Of a stretch of 41,707 bases of DNA, positions 23,412 through 32,561 are shown one piece after another. Position 1 is the stretch's first letter. Each line of letters opens with the position of its first letter. Location: contig QZKQ01000045.1 of NCBI GenBank assembly GCA_003599535.1, forward strand, positions 1 through 41,707. Reading direction: 5' to 3'. Position numbers and translations under genes: made by a program. The DNA is from Candidatus Zixiibacteriota bacterium (GTDB lineage: Bacteria; Electryoneota; B3-LCP). The notes under the pieces are model-generated. The model saw only the letters and a program-made list of their open reading frames with translations, did not search any database and had not been told where the DNA came from.

Positions 23412-24233
23412 ATGGGAATACCGGGGAACTTGACCTCAGGGACCGAACCGTCCCGTTCCAGCGAACTGGAAAAGCTGGGATTCCGCCTGACCGGGTTCCG
23501 CGACTGGCCCGTCGTCCGGGCGTTGCACACGCTGGCCGGCCTGGGCTTCCGGTCGGTGGAACTGTCGCTGGATCATCCCGAACTGGATCCGGAGACCCTC
23601 ACCGGGGAGCAGATCACGCGGGTCCAGGCCGCGCTGGCCGATTACCGCCTGCGCTTGAGCGCCGTCGCCTACCATCCCGTCTCGGACTGCGTGGACACTG
23701 CCTTCCGGCGCCAAAAGCGAGCCTTGGCCGTGGCCCGGGAATTCGGCGCTTCGGCGCTGGTGGCCGGGGGAGTCGCCTCCGCCCGGGATTCCCAGGGTAC
23801 CGCCGGCCTGAAGGCCCTGGAAGACCTGGTGCTGGCCGCCGAAGGCGCCGGCCTCACCGTGGCCCTGGAACCGGCTCCGGACACGGTCCTGGACGGGATG
23901 TACGAATTCGCCAACCTGGCCCGGCGCCTGGCCGGTCTGCCCGTAAGCCTGACGCTCAACCTGGGCCACGTGGCCTTGACCGAGGGGGAATCCCCCGAAG
24001 TCATCGAGGAATGGTGCTCCTTCATCACCCAGGTGCATGTGCATGACGTGATCCGCCCCGACCCCACCCACCTGCTGCCCGGCGACGGCCACCTAGACCT
24101 GCTGCGCCCGATACAGAAGCTGCGCGAATGCGGATATACCGGCGACCTGACGCTGGACCTGTACGATATCGCCGCCGCGCCCGACGAGTGGGCGGCCAGG
24201 GCCATGGAGCGGTGCCGGGGGTTGTTCGGGTAG
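23412..24233 (+). CDS. Sugar phosphate isomerase/epimerase-like TIM-barrel protein
   Basis: This 273-residue protein belongs to the xylose isomerase-like (AP_endonuc_2) superfamily. 'GFRSVELSLDHPEL' near the start, 'LTVALEPAPDTVLDG' (metal-ligand Glu), 'SLTLNLGHVALTEG', 'ITQVHVHDV' (His/Asp ligands) and 'GDLTLDLYD' mark successive barrel strands. The substrate is unknown. I chose 23412 because CAGGGAAT lies upstream; an in-frame ATG at 23361 would add 17 residues that look non-coding. It is followed by a terminator, so it is probably a single-gene unit. Confidence 0.75.
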   Translation: MGIPGNLTSGTEPSRSSELEKLGFRLTGFRDWPVVRALHTLAGLGFRSVELSLDHPELDPETLTGEQITRVQAALADYRLRLSAVAYHPVSDCVDTAFRRQKRALAVAREFGASALVAGGVASARDSQGTAGLKALEDLVLAAEGAGLTVALEPAPDTVLDGMYEFANLARRLAGLPVSLTLNLGHVALTEGESPEVIEEWCSFITQVHVHDVIRPDPTHLLPGDGHLDLLRPIQKLRECGYTGDLTLDLYDIAAAPDEWAARAMERCRGLFG

Positions 24234-24258
24234 GGAAGCGAAAGAAAGTAAGATTGGA

Positions 24259-24295
24259 ATAGGGCGGGGTTGTCATCCCGCCCTATGATTTTTGG
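24259..24295 (+). terminator. Intrinsic terminator after the isomerase-like gene
   Basis: A perfect 10-bp stem ATAGGGCGGG / CCCGCCCTAT (24259-24268, 24277-24286) is followed by GATTTTTGG. Confidence 0.8.
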
Positions 24296-24351
24296 CGTTC
24301 ATGCCGCAGGAAATCCGATTCGAAGGGGCCTCCCACGTGGACCGCTGTAAA

Positions 24352-24420
24352 GTGCTCCATCGTTGCCGGATTGCGGTATCCCTCGCATGGGAAGATTTTC
24401 GGAGGGCCGCGATGGAGCAC
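24352..24420. repeat. 11-bp inverted repeat upstream of polA
   Basis: GTGCTCCATCG (24352-24362) and CGATGGAGCAC (24410-24420) are exact inverses separated by 47 bases, within the 308-base gap before polA. The gap holds nothing else recognisable apart from the terminator at 24259. Confidence 0.55.
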
Positions 24421-24541
24421 CACCCGTTGATCCCCGTGTGATGCCCTCCGTCAGAGCCCGAATCCCGGCCTGCCATTTCCTGGAACTCCCCACCCGTTGG
24501 GCCGTATTACCTGTAGCCATTGAATCATTTGCAAAAGACCC

Positions 24542-27271
24542 ATGCCCACACTCTACCTGATTGACGGTTCGGCCATCGCCTACCGTTCGCATTTCGCCTT
24601 CAGCCGCACTCCCCTGACCAGCCCCACGGGCGAGCCTACCGGGGCCATCTTCGGCACCGCTTTGTTCCTGAATTCGCTCCTGGGGCGGCCCGACCTGTCC
24701 CACGCGGCCTGCGTCTTCGACGCCCGGGGACCCACCTTCCGCCACGACCTGTTTTCCGACTACAAGGCCACCCGCCAGAAGATGCCGGATGAATTGGCCA
24801 TGCAACTGACCGGCATCCGCGAACTGGCGGAGGCGCTGGGACTGCCGGTCCTGGAGATGCCGGGATACGAGGCCGACGACGTCATCGCCACCCTGGCGAC
24901 CCAGGCGGCCAAGCGGGGCTTCGACGTCTTCATCGTCTCCGGGGACAAGGATTTCGGACAGTTGGTCAACGACCGCATCCGCCTGATGACGCCCCGCAGC
25001 GGCGGAGACATGGAGGTAATAGACGCCGCCGGAGTGGAGAAGAAGTGGGGCGTGCCGCCGGACAAGATCGTGGATTTCATGGGCCTGATGGGGGACTCGT
25101 CCGACCACGTGCCGGGGGTGCCCAAGGTGGGGGAAAAGACCGCCGCCGAGCTGATCGCCCGCTTCGGGTCGCTGGATGAAACCCTGGCCCGCGCCGCCGA
25201 AGTGGCCAAGCCGGTGCTGCGCCAGAACCTGCTCGACTTCGCCGATCAAGCCCGGCTCTCCCGGCAACTGGTGACCCTGGACTGCGGCGTGCCTCTGCCC
25301 CTGGATCCGGACCGCCTGGACCGCAAGCCGGCCGACCTGGCCCGGTTGATGGACCTTTACCGCCGCTACGGCTTCCACAGCCTGATGGAGAAGCTGGAAG
25401 TGGCCCCCCGCGCCGAAGCCGCCCTGGACCACCAGGCGGTCATCACTCCCGAACGCCTGGAAAAGCTGCTGCACTACCTGCGCCGGGGCAATCCCCTGTC
25501 GGTGGACCTGGAAACCACCAGCATAGACCCCATGCAATCCGAAATCGTGGGGCTCTCCTTCGCGGTGGAAGAGAACGAGGCTTTCTGGATTCCCGCCTGC
25601 GCCGGATTCTTCCCCCAGGCCGACGATACCCTGCGCCGCCTGGGCGAACCGGTGCCCGCGGAGACCGCCTGGGTGCTGCAGAAGCTGCGCCCCATCCTGG
25701 AAGATCCCAAGATCCGCAAGACCGGGCAGAACCTGAAGTTCGATGCCCTGGTGCTGCGTTGCCACGGCCTCGAGCTGAAGGGCATGGTCTTCGACACCAT
25801 GATCGCCAGCTACCTGATTGACCCTTCCCGGCGGCAGCACAACCTCGATTCCATCGCCCTGGAATACCTGAATTTCAAGAAAATCCCCATCAGCGACCTG
25901 ATCGGCAGCGGGCGCAAGCAGATTTCCATGCGCGAGGTGCCGCTGGAAAAGATCACCGGGTACGCCTGCGAGGACGCCGACGTGGCCCTGCGCCTGACCC
26001 GCCTGCTGGGGGAAAAAATCGAGCAGGGCGGGTTCGGCAGGCTGCTGCGCGACCTGGAGCTGCCCCTGGTGCCGGTGCTGGCGGACATGGAATACCACGG
26101 GATGGCCCTGGACCTGGATCTGCTGGCGGCCATGTCGGTGGACATGAGCGCCCGGCTGGACCAGTTGACCGATGACATTTACCGCCTGGCGGGCCTCGAG
26201 TTCAACATCAATTCCACCCAGCAACTGGCCCACATCCTGTTCGACAAGTTGCAACTGAAGCCGGTCAAGCGGACCAAGACCGGCTTTTCCACCGACGTGG
26301 AGGTGCTGGAAAAGCTGGCGGTTCAGGATCCCCTGCCCCGCGCCCTGCTGGAATACCGCCAGATCCAGAAACTGAAGTCCACCTACGTGGACGCCCTGCC
26401 GCGCATGGTCAACCCCCGCACCGGCCGGGTGCACACCTCCTTCAATCAGACGGTGACGGTCACCGGGCGGCTGTCCAGTTCCGACCCCAACCTGCAGAAC
26501 ATCCCCATCCGCACCGACGAGGGAGGGGCCATCCGCCGGGCCTTCATTCCCGGGCGGGATACGCAGGTAATCCTGTCGGCGGACTATTCCCAGATCGAGC
26601 TGCGGCTCATGGCCCACATCAGCGGGGACCGGGAGTTGATTTCCGCCTTCCACGAGGGGCGGGACGTCCATACCACCACCGCCGCCCGCCTGATGCGCGT
26701 GCCGGAAAGCGAGGTCACCCCGGAAATGCGCCGCTCGGCCAAGGCCATCAACTTCGGGGTCATCTACGGCATGAGCGACTATGGACTGTCGGAACGCCTG
26801 GGCATTCCCCTGGACGTGGCGCGGCAGTTTCGCCAGCAGTACTTCGACACCTACCCCGGAGTGCGCGCCTACATGGAAGAGACTGTGGCCCGGGCCCGCC
26901 GGGACAAGAAGGTGACCACCCTGCTGGGCCGCCACCGCCTGCTGCCGGACATTGACGCCAAGACTCGCCCGGTGCGGGAATTCGCCGAACGCACCGCCAT
27001 CAACACCCCCATCCAGGGGTCGGCGGCGGACATGATCAAGCTGGCCATGATCCGCCTGCACGACCGCCTGAAGAAACTGGAGTCGCCCCTGTTTCCCCCG
27101 CCGGCCCGCATGATCCTGCAGGTGCACGACGAACTGGTCTTTGAAGTGGAGCGCGAGGCGCTGCCCGAGGTCATCAAGCTGGTGCGCGGAGAGATGGAGG
27201 GGGCCATGGATCTGAAGGTGCCCATCGTGGCCGACGTGGGGGTGGGCGCCAACTGGCTGGAAGCGCATTGA
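24542..27271 (+). CDS. polA: DNA polymerase I
   Basis: This 909-residue protein is a full three-domain Pol I for Okazaki-fragment maturation and repair. The N-terminal 5'-3' exonuclease (~1-290) has 'YEADDVIATLA' and 'GDKDFGQLV'. The 3'-5' proofreading domain appears active: 'VDLETT' (~320), 'NLKFDALVL' (~397) and 'YACEDADVALRL' (~473) keep the DEDDy acids. The polymerase domain has motif A 'SADYSQIELRL' (~678), motif B 'RRSAKAINFGVIYG' with Phe in the dNTP-discriminating site, and motif C 'QVHDELVFE' (~859). The start codon has no clear ribosome-binding site. Confidence 0.97.
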   Translation: MPTLYLIDGSAIAYRSHFAFSRTPLTSPTGEPTGAIFGTALFLNSLLGRPDLSHAACVFDARGPTFRHDLFSDYKATRQKMPDELAMQLTGIRELAEALGLPVLEMPGYEADDVIATLATQAAKRGFDVFIVSGDKDFGQLVNDRIRLMTPRSGGDMEVIDAAGVEKKWGVPPDKIVDFMGLMGDSSDHVPGVPKVGEKTAAELIARFGSLDETLARAAEVAKPVLRQNLLDFADQARLSRQLVTLDCGVPLPLDPDRLDRKPADLARLMDLYRRYGFHSLMEKLEVAPRAEAALDHQAVITPERLEKLLHYLRRGNPLSVDLETTSIDPMQSEIVGLSFAVEENEAFWIPACAGFFPQADDTLRRLGEPVPAETAWVLQKLRPILEDPKIRKTGQNLKFDALVLRCHGLELKGMVFDTMIASYLIDPSRRQHNLDSIALEYLNFKKIPISDLIGSGRKQISMREVPLEKITGYACEDADVALRLTRLLGEKIEQGGFGRLLRDLELPLVPVLADMEYHGMALDLDLLAAMSVDMSARLDQLTDDIYRLAGLEFNINSTQQLAHILFDKLQLKPVKRTKTGFSTDVEVLEKLAVQDPLPRALLEYRQIQKLKSTYVDALPRMVNPRTGRVHTSFNQTVTVTGRLSSSDPNLQNIPIRTDEGGAIRRAFIPGRDTQVILSADYSQIELRLMAHISGDRELISAFHEGRDVHTTTAARLMRVPESEVTPEMRRSAKAINFGVIYGMSDYGLSERLGIPLDVARQFRQQYFDTYPGVRAYMEETVARARRDKKVTTLLGRHRLLPDIDAKTRPVREFAERTAINTPIQGSAADMIKLAMIRLHDRLKKLESPLFPPPARMILQVHDELVFEVEREALPEVIKLVRGEMEGAMDLKVPIVADVGVGANWLEAH

Positions 27272-27540
27272 GGGCGGCCGGCAACCGGCATGCCGAGGAC
27301 CGGCAAAACCGCGTCATGGCGCGCGCCGGCTCAGTTCCGGGCGTGACCAGACGCTTCTCGCCCCCCTGAAACGTCCTTCCGCCAGTCAGATTTCGCTCGA
27401 TCTGGGCGCGGTAGTCTCGCCATCCGGGAACCATCCCTCAGGGACCATGGCGCGGAGGGTGGAGCGGGGCAATGGTGTGAGGTACCGTTAACCTTCTCCC
27501 GGTAGTATACAAGTAGCCAATATTCATCTCGAACAACCCC

Positions 27541-28005
27541 ATGACCGCACCAATTCTCATCGTCGGCCTGGGCAACCCCCTGATGGGGGACGAAGGCGCG
27601 GGCTGGCACCTGGTCCAGCGGCTGCAGAGCGACTCCCGGCGTCCAGCACAGGCCGAGGTCACCTTCGGCGGAACCGACCTGCTGGCTCTGGCCGGCCGCC
27701 TGGAAGGCCGCCGCGCCGTCATCCTGACCGACGCCGCCCTGGACCCCAACCATCCCGGGCGCCTCACCATCCACGATAACGACTTCTCCGCCCTCTCTAC
27801 CGACCAGGGCCACGCCCACCATCTGTCCCTGGTGCAATCCATCGAACTGCTCCGCACTCTTAATCCCACCCTGGCCTCCACCCGCTTCGTGCTCCTGACC
27901 ATCGGCGTCGCCGCGGCCCAGTTTGCCGGCGAGCTGTCGCCGGAAGTCCATGCCGCCCTGCCCCGGGCGGTGGGAGAGATCCTGCGCCTGGCGGAAACGC
28001 TTTAA
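27541..28005 (+). CDS. Hydrogenase maturation protease (M52, HyaD/HycI family)
   Basis: This 154-residue protein cuts the C-terminal tail of a [NiFe]-hydrogenase large subunit after nickel insertion. Near the N-terminus 'VGLGNPLMGDEGAGWHLV' is the family signature, with Glu where the second Asp of 'DDG' is common. 'VILTDAALD' gives the second nickel-sensing acid, and 'GHAHHLSLVQSIELL' the His region. No hydrogenase structural or hyp genes are in the window, so its substrate lies elsewhere. It starts 269 bases after polA in a stretch without other genes and probably has its own promoter. Confidence 0.85.
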   Translation: MTAPILIVGLGNPLMGDEGAGWHLVQRLQSDSRRPAQAEVTFGGTDLLALAGRLEGRRAVILTDAALDPNHPGRLTIHDNDFSALSTDQGHAHHLSLVQSIELLRTLNPTLASTRFVLLTIGVAAAQFAGELSPEVHAALPRAVGEILRLAETL

Positions 28006-28012
28006 ATTAATC

Positions 28013-28090
28013 GATAGCTTAAAGCTGTAAGCTGTAAGCGGAGTGCTTATCGCTGCTTGGCGCTCTCTGCGGCTTTGCGGTGAATTCTGT
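28013..28090. repeat. Word repeat plus inverted 'CGCAAAG/CGCAGAG' repeat
   Basis: AGCTTAAAGCTGTAAGCTGTAAGC (a 7-8 base word tandem) is followed by GGCGCTCTCTGCGGCTTTGCGGTGAATTC. The latter is the reverse complement of the run found after nuoL at 4212-4241. It sits just upstream of the sulfate-importer promoter. Confidence 0.75.
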
Positions 28091-28117
28091 TCCTGCCTGA
28101 AAATTTCGAAAATTTCC

Positions 28118-28146
28118 TTGACTTTCGGCTCCGGTGAGTGTATATT
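28118..28146 (+). promoter_or_regulatory. Sigma70-type promoter of the sulfate importer
   Basis: TTGACT (28118-28123), 17-base spacer, TATATT (28141-28146, within TATATTAT). Confidence 0.65.
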
Positions 28147-28157
28147 ATAGTCGAATC

Positions 28158-28175
28158 GTACTCCTATTGTAGTAC
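28158..28175. promoter_or_regulatory. Small inverted repeat at the sulfate-importer transcription start
   Basis: GTACT (28158-28162) and AGTAC (28171-28175) flank an 8-base centre right after the -10 box. The position suits a repressor site for sulfur control, but the arms are short. Confidence 0.3.
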
Positions 28176-28223
28176 AATCCACCCTCATCCTCCTTCCGGG
28201 GATCGTTTCACGGAGGTCACACC

Positions 28224-29252
28224 ATGCGCAGGATTCTGTTCATACTGCTGACCGGGGCCGCGGTGCTGGCCCTGGCGGGCGCACCGTCCCGGGCGCAGAA
28301 GCCGGTCCGTACCCTGATCCTGGGCGCCTACACCGTGCCCAAGGAAGCCTACCAGCGGGAGATCATCCCCGCCTTCCAGGCGTACTGGAAACAGAAGACC
28401 GGACAAGAGGTGAAATTCGAGGAGTCCTACCAGGCGTCCGGAGCCCAGGCACGGGCCATCGTGGGCGGGTTCGAAGCCGACGTGGCCGCCCTGTCCCTGG
28501 ACGGCGACCTGGACAAGGTGGCCCGGGCCGGCCTGATCACTCACAACTACCGGGACAACCCGCAGAAGGGAATGGTCACCCAATCGGTGGTGGTCATCGG
28601 CTACCGGCCGGGCAACCCCAAGAAGATCCGGGACTGGGAGGATCTGGGCGAACCGGGCCTGGAAATCATCTACCCCAATCCCAAGACGTCGGGCGGGGCC
28701 ATGTGGTGCGTCAACGCCATCTACGGCGCGGGGCTGAAGTACAGCGAAGCCAATGACGGCCAGGCCAATTCCGACTACGCCTTCAAGCTGCTGCAGCGCA
28801 TCCAGCACAATGTCAAGGTCATGGACAAGTCGGGCCGGGAATCGGTGACCACCTTCGAACGGGGCGTCGGCGATGCCATCGTCACCTACGAAAACGAGGC
28901 CCTGCTGCGGCAGATGGAAGGCCGCGATTTCCCCTTCATCGTGCCCCGGGCCACCATCCTGATCGAAAATCCGATCGCCGTGGTAGACCGCAATGTGGAC
29001 AAGCACGGCACCCGCGACCTGGCGGAAGCCTTCGTGGAATTCTGCCGAACCGAACCGGCGCAGCGGTCCTTCGCCAAGTTCGGCCTGCGGCCGGTGCTGC
29101 CCCGGATCGCCGCGGAATTCGCCCAGAAGTTCCCGGTGCCCGAGATGCTCTTCGACATGAGCTTCCTGGGGGGCTGGGAGGGGGTGGAGAAGACCATCTA
29201 CGGCCCCGACGGCGCCTGGACCCGGTCGCTGGAAACCGCGGCGGGGAAATAA
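28224..29252 (+). CDS. Sulfate/thiosulfate ABC transporter substrate-binding protein
   Basis: This 342-residue periplasmic protein captures sulfate (or thiosulfate) for the permease encoded next. A signal peptide is seen (MRRILFILLTGAAVLALAGAPSRAQ). The family pattern follows: 'LGAYTVPKEAYQREIIPAF', 'EESYQASGAQARAIVGGFEADVAALSLDGDL', 'NPKTSGGAMW' and 'TYENEALL', as in Sbp/CysP. CGGAGG lies eight bases before the ATG. It is first in an operon with cysT (3-base gap), cysW and cysA. Sulfate against thiosulfate preference cannot be settled by eye. Confidence 0.9.
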   Translation: MRRILFILLTGAAVLALAGAPSRAQKPVRTLILGAYTVPKEAYQREIIPAFQAYWKQKTGQEVKFEESYQASGAQARAIVGGFEADVAALSLDGDLDKVARAGLITHNYRDNPQKGMVTQSVVVIGYRPGNPKKIRDWEDLGEPGLEIIYPNPKTSGGAMWCVNAIYGAGLKYSEANDGQANSDYAFKLLQRIQHNVKVMDKSGRESVTTFERGVGDAIVTYENEALLRQMEGRDFPFIVPRATILIENPIAVVDRNVDKHGTRDLAEAFVEFCRTEPAQRSFAKFGLRPVLPRIAAEFAQKFPVPEMLFDMSFLGGWEGVEKTIYGPDGAWTRSLETAAGK

Positions 29253-29255
29253 GGC

Positions 29256-30080
29256 ATGAAGGTCCAGGGGGGATCCGTATTGGGCAGCGGAGCGCTGCTG
29301 AAGACCGCGACCTTCTCCTATGTGGGTCTCCTGGTCATCCTGCCGCTGCTGGCCATCAGCATATCGGCCCTGGGGCAGGGGCTGGGGAGTATCGTCGCTG
29401 ACGTGACGCAACCGCAAGCCTGGTTTGCCCTGAAGCTGACCTTCGCGTGCGCCTTCGCCATGGCCCTGATCAACGCCGTCACGGGACTGGCCATGGCCTG
29501 GGTCCTGGTGCGCTATGACTTCCCCGGCAAGCCGGTGATCAATTCCCTGATTGATCTGCCCTTCGCTCTGCCGACCAACGTCACCGGGCTCATGTTGGTG
29601 GTGCTGTACGGGCCGGTCAGCGCCATCGGGCAGTTCCTGAAGGCTCACGGCATCGAGATCATCTACGCCCAGGCGGGGATTGTGCTGGCCCTGTTGTTCG
29701 TGACCTTCCCCTTCGTGGTGCGGGCCGTGCAACCGGTGTTGATGGAGCTGGACAAGGATATCGAAGAGGCCGCCGCCACCCTGGGAGCGGGGCGCTTTCG
29801 CACCTTCCGCAAGGTGGTGCTGCCGCACCTGCTGCCTTCCGTGCTGACCGGCGTGGCCCTGGCCTTTTCCCGCGCCCTGGGGGAATTCGGGTCGGTGGTG
29901 GTGGTGGCGGGCAACATCCCCCTGAAGACGCAGGTGGCGCCGGTGTTTATCTACGGGGAGATCGAGAGCTACAATCCCCGGGGGGCGCTGGCGGTGTCGC
30001 TGGTGCTGCTGCTGAGCTCCCTGGCTATTTTAATCCTGTTGAACGTGCTGCAACGCTGGGGGAGGGAACGTGGAACATAG
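29256..30080 (+). CDS. cysT: Sulfate ABC transporter permease CysT (CysU)
   Basis: This 274-residue inner-membrane permease has six membrane segments. 'EEAAATLGAGRFRTFRKVVLP' is the EAA loop that docks on the ATPase, followed by 'GVALAFSRALGEFGSVVVVAG', diagnostic of CysT/CysW. Its 3' end overlaps cysW by 11 bases. Confidence 0.92.
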   Translation: MKVQGGSVLGSGALLKTATFSYVGLLVILPLLAISISALGQGLGSIVADVTQPQAWFALKLTFACAFAMALINAVTGLAMAWVLVRYDFPGKPVINSLIDLPFALPTNVTGLMLVVLYGPVSAIGQFLKAHGIEIIYAQAGIVLALLFVTFPFVVRAVQPVLMELDKDIEEAAATLGAGRFRTFRKVVLPHLLPSVLTGVALAFSRALGEFGSVVVVAGNIPLKTQVAPVFIYGEIESYNPRGALAVSLVLLLSSLAILILLNVLQRWGRERGT

Positions 30081-30921
30081 CCTGACGCAACCGATGGTGC
30101 AGGTGCGCCCGGCCGCCCGAAGGCTCCCCTGGGGACGCTGGACGCTGACCGGCGGGACTTTGGGGTGGTTCGCCCTCCTGGTGCTGTTTCCCGTCGGCGC
30201 GCTGGTAGTGGAGGCGTTCCAAGCCGGACCCCTGGCCTTCCTGCAGGGCCTGCAGGGGGAAGCCGCGGCCAAGGCCTTCCGGCTGACCCTGTGGACCACC
30301 ATCCTGGCGGTGGCGATCAACACGGTCATGGGGCTGGCGTTGGCGGTGCTGCTGGTGCGGCACAAGTTCCCCGGCAAGACCCTGTTCGACGGCATCGTGG
30401 ATCTGCCCTTCGCCGTGTCGCCGGTGGTGGCGGGATTCATGTTCATCGTGCTGTTCGGGCCGCAGGGAATCCTGGGCAGATGGTTTGAAGCCGGCGGCGT
30501 GAAGATCATCTTCGCCCTGCCGGGCATCGTCTTCGCCACCCTGTTCGTGACGCTGCCGTTCGTCACCCGGGAAGTGGTCCCCGTGCTGCGGGAAATGGGC
30601 CGCGAGCCGGAAGAGGTGGCCGCCACCCTGGGCGCGGGCCGCTGGCTGACCTTCTGGAGGGTGACTTTGCCGACCATCCGCTGGGGGTTGATCTACGGGA
30701 TCACCCTGACCACCGCCCGGGCCCTGGGGGAATTCGGCGCCGTGCTGGTGGTCAGCGGCAACATCATCAAGCGCACCCAGACCGCCACCCTGCACATTCA
30801 CCAGGAGTTCACCGACTTCAATTACCAGGGGGCGTTCTCCGCGTCGCTGGTGCTGGGCGGGATCTCCTTCGTGTTGCTGCTGCTGACGGAGCTGTGGAAG
30901 AAGCGGCAGGAGAAACGGTAA
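30070..30921 (+). CDS. cysW: Sulfate ABC transporter permease CysW
   Basis: This 283-residue partner permease has six membrane segments and the EAA loop 'EEVAATLGAGRWLTFWRVTLP', followed by 'TTARALGEFGAVLVVSGN'. The start is GTG with GGAGGGAAC directly upstream; it overlaps the end of cysT. A long repeat-filled gap, not cysA, follows. Confidence 0.92.
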   Translation: MEHSLTQPMVQVRPAARRLPWGRWTLTGGTLGWFALLVLFPVGALVVEAFQAGPLAFLQGLQGEAAAKAFRLTLWTTILAVAINTVMGLALAVLLVRHKFPGKTLFDGIVDLPFAVSPVVAGFMFIVLFGPQGILGRWFEAGGVKIIFALPGIVFATLFVTLPFVTREVVPVLREMGREPEEVAATLGAGRWLTFWRVTLPTIRWGLIYGITLTTARALGEFGAVLVVSGNIIKRTQTATLHIHQEFTDFNYQGAFSASLVLGGISFVLLLLTELWKKRQEKR

Positions 30922-31382
30922 AAACAAATCACCACAGAGACACAGAGAACACAGAGAAAAAGAATATTTCACGCAAAGCCGCAGAGACGCAGAGAAAAGA
31001 ATCCGGAAGCAAAGGCGTCAGGAGCCAGGTGTCAGGAGATCCGATCCCGAAGGGATCGAATGTGGGTAGCCCCGGGTGAAACCCAGGGTTGAGGAATCTC
31101 CCCCTCCTCCTCTTCTTTTCGACCCTGAAGGGGTCGAACAAAATCAGCGGAATCAGCTCTTCAACGGTTCTGAGGATGAAAAACCGCCGCCAGGAATCGC
31201 TATTCTGACGGGTTGACGAAATGCCTGAAAGCCAACTTTGCTGGCATATACTGATTCCCTGCGCTCGTTGACCCGCTTCAATCCTGGCGGCAACATTGAT
31301 ACGTGTTGACGTGGTACGTGTAACATGGAAACGTGGTAACGTGCCAACAACTTTCCAACTTACTAACTTTCCAACTCCTACC
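30922..31382. repeat. Repeat pile-up splitting cysW from cysA
   Basis: The 461-base gap carries at least four repeat families in tandem: 'CACAGAGACACAGAGAACACAG' and 'CGCAAAGCCGCAGAGACGCAG' runs (30932-30996); 'AGGAGCCAGGTGTCAGGAG' words (31019-31038); hairpin modules GATCCC-GAA-GGGATC (31043-31057), CCCCGGGTGAAACCCAGGG (about 31070-31088) and GACCC-TGAAG-GGGTC (31121-31135); and a final tract of AACGTGG/AACGTGCC and AACTTTCC/AACTTACT words (31300-31378) ending five bases before the cysA ATG. No promoter or terminator is evident. Confidence 0.8.
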
Positions 31383-32474
31383 ATGGGCATCGCGGTACAG
31401 AACCTCAGCAAGCGCTTCGGCGACTACGTCGCCGTGGACGACGTCAGCTTCGAAGTGGAGCAGGGCCGGCTGGTGGCGCTCTTAGGCCCCAGCGGATCGG
31501 GCAAGTCCACCATCCTGCGCATCATTGCCGGCCTGGAAGAGCCCGACGGCGGCGCAGTCTACCTGACCGGCGAAGAGGCCACCCGGCTGCCCACCCAGAA
31601 GCGCAACGTCGGCTTCGTCTTCCAGCATTACGCCCTGTTCAGGCACATGACGGTGCGGCGCAACATCGCCTTCGGGCTGGAAGTGCAGAAGCGGCCCAAA
31701 GACGAAATCCGGCAGCGGGTGGACGAGCTGCTCCGGCTGGTGAAGCTGGAAGGCTATGGGGACCGCTACCCCTCACAACTGTCCGGCGGGCAGCGGCAGC
31801 GCGTGGCCCTGGCCCGGGCGTTGGCGCCCAAGCCCCGCGTCCTGCTGCTGGACGAGCCCTTCGGCGCGCTGGACGCCAAGGTGCGGCAGAACCTGGCCGC
31901 CTGGCTGCGCGACCTGCACCACGAGGTGCAGGTCACCAGCATCTTCGTGACTCACGACCAGGAGGAGGCCATCGAAATTTCCGACCGCATCGTGGTCTTG
32001 AACCGGGGGCGGGTGGAACAGATCGGCCGGCCCGAAGAGATTTACGACCGCCCGCGGACCAAGTTCGTGGCCAGCTTCATCGGGCACGCCAATGTGATCG
32101 AAGCCCTGGCCCAGGGCGGCCGGGTGACGGCCGGGCCGCAGGCGCTGGAGCTCCCCCTGGCGGAATCCACAGCCCGCTCCGGCGAGGCAGTGGTGCTGGT
32201 GCGGCCGGAGGACATCCTGCTGTCCCGCACCCCCAACGGCGGGCTGCAGGGACAGATCGTGGGGGTGCGCTACCGGGGGGACGTCTACGAGTTGACCCTG
32301 GAGATGGGCGGAATCCCCCTGCGGGTGGTCGAAGAGAAGGACCGCTTCGCGCAGGAAGGGTGGAACCTGGGGCAGGAGGTGGGAGTGCAGTTTTCCCGCT
32401 ACAAGTACTTCCACGCCGAGGAGGGGCACGGGGCGATTCGGGAAAGACTCCGGAGTCTGGGATACATTGAATGA
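31383..32474 (+). CDS. cysA: Sulfate ABC transporter ATP-binding protein CysA
   Basis: This 363-residue ATPase energises sulfate import. Walker A 'GPSGSGKST', Q-loop 'FVFQHYALF', signature '[15 protein letters not shown]', Walker B '[12 protein letters not shown]' and the H-loop 'VTHDQEEA' are all intact, and a C-terminal TOBE-like regulatory domain (~235-363) follows. I chose the start at 31383 ([12 protein letters not shown]), because the in-frame extension upstream is pure word repeat. It belongs functionally with cysT and cysW despite the 461-base gap. Confidence 0.93.
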   Translation: MGIAVQNLSKRFGDYVAVDDVSFEVEQGRLVALLGPSGSGKSTILRIIAGLEEPDGGAVYLTGEEATRLPTQKRNVGFVFQHYALFRHMTVRRNIAFGLEVQKRPKDEIRQRVDELLRLVKLEGYGDRYPSQLSGGQRQRVALARALAPKPRVLLLDEPFGALDAKVRQNLAAWLRDLHHEVQVTSIFVTHDQEEAIEISDRIVVLNRGRVEQIGRPEEIYDRPRTKFVASFIGHANVIEALAQGGRVTAGPQALELPLAESTARSGEAVVLVRPEDILLSRTPNGGLQGQIVGVRYRGDVYELTLEMGGIPLRVVEEKDRFAQEGWNLGQEVGVQFSRYKYFHAEEGHGAIRERLRSLGYIE

Positions 32475-32561
32475 TTTGCCTCGTATAACAGCCAGAGCGG
32501 TTCTCTGACAGAGGAAGTCCGGATGATGGTGAAGTTGGTTTGACTGGTGCGTGGAGGCGCC

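Noticed and set aside
22975-23433. Open frame of 152 residues after the strong promoter
   Set aside because: TTG start, no ribosome-binding site, composition unlike the neighbours, and it overlaps the well-supported isomerase start in another frame.
24299-27268. 989-residue open frame opposite polA
   Set aside because: It is the complement of a GC-rich gene with all Pol I motifs; its His/Gln/Gly-rich composition is typical of such shadows.
30894-31079. Short frame translating the CACAGAG/CGCAAAG repeat (HHRDTENTEKK type)
   Set aside because: The frame is only a translation of the intergenic repeat; the same repeat occurs in both orientations elsewhere.
32500-32520. GAGGAAGTCCGGATGATGG resembling the RNase P RNA core GAGGAAAGTCCGG
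   Set aside because: One base short of the consensus, no other RNase P blocks follow, and a small gene starts within 60 bases.
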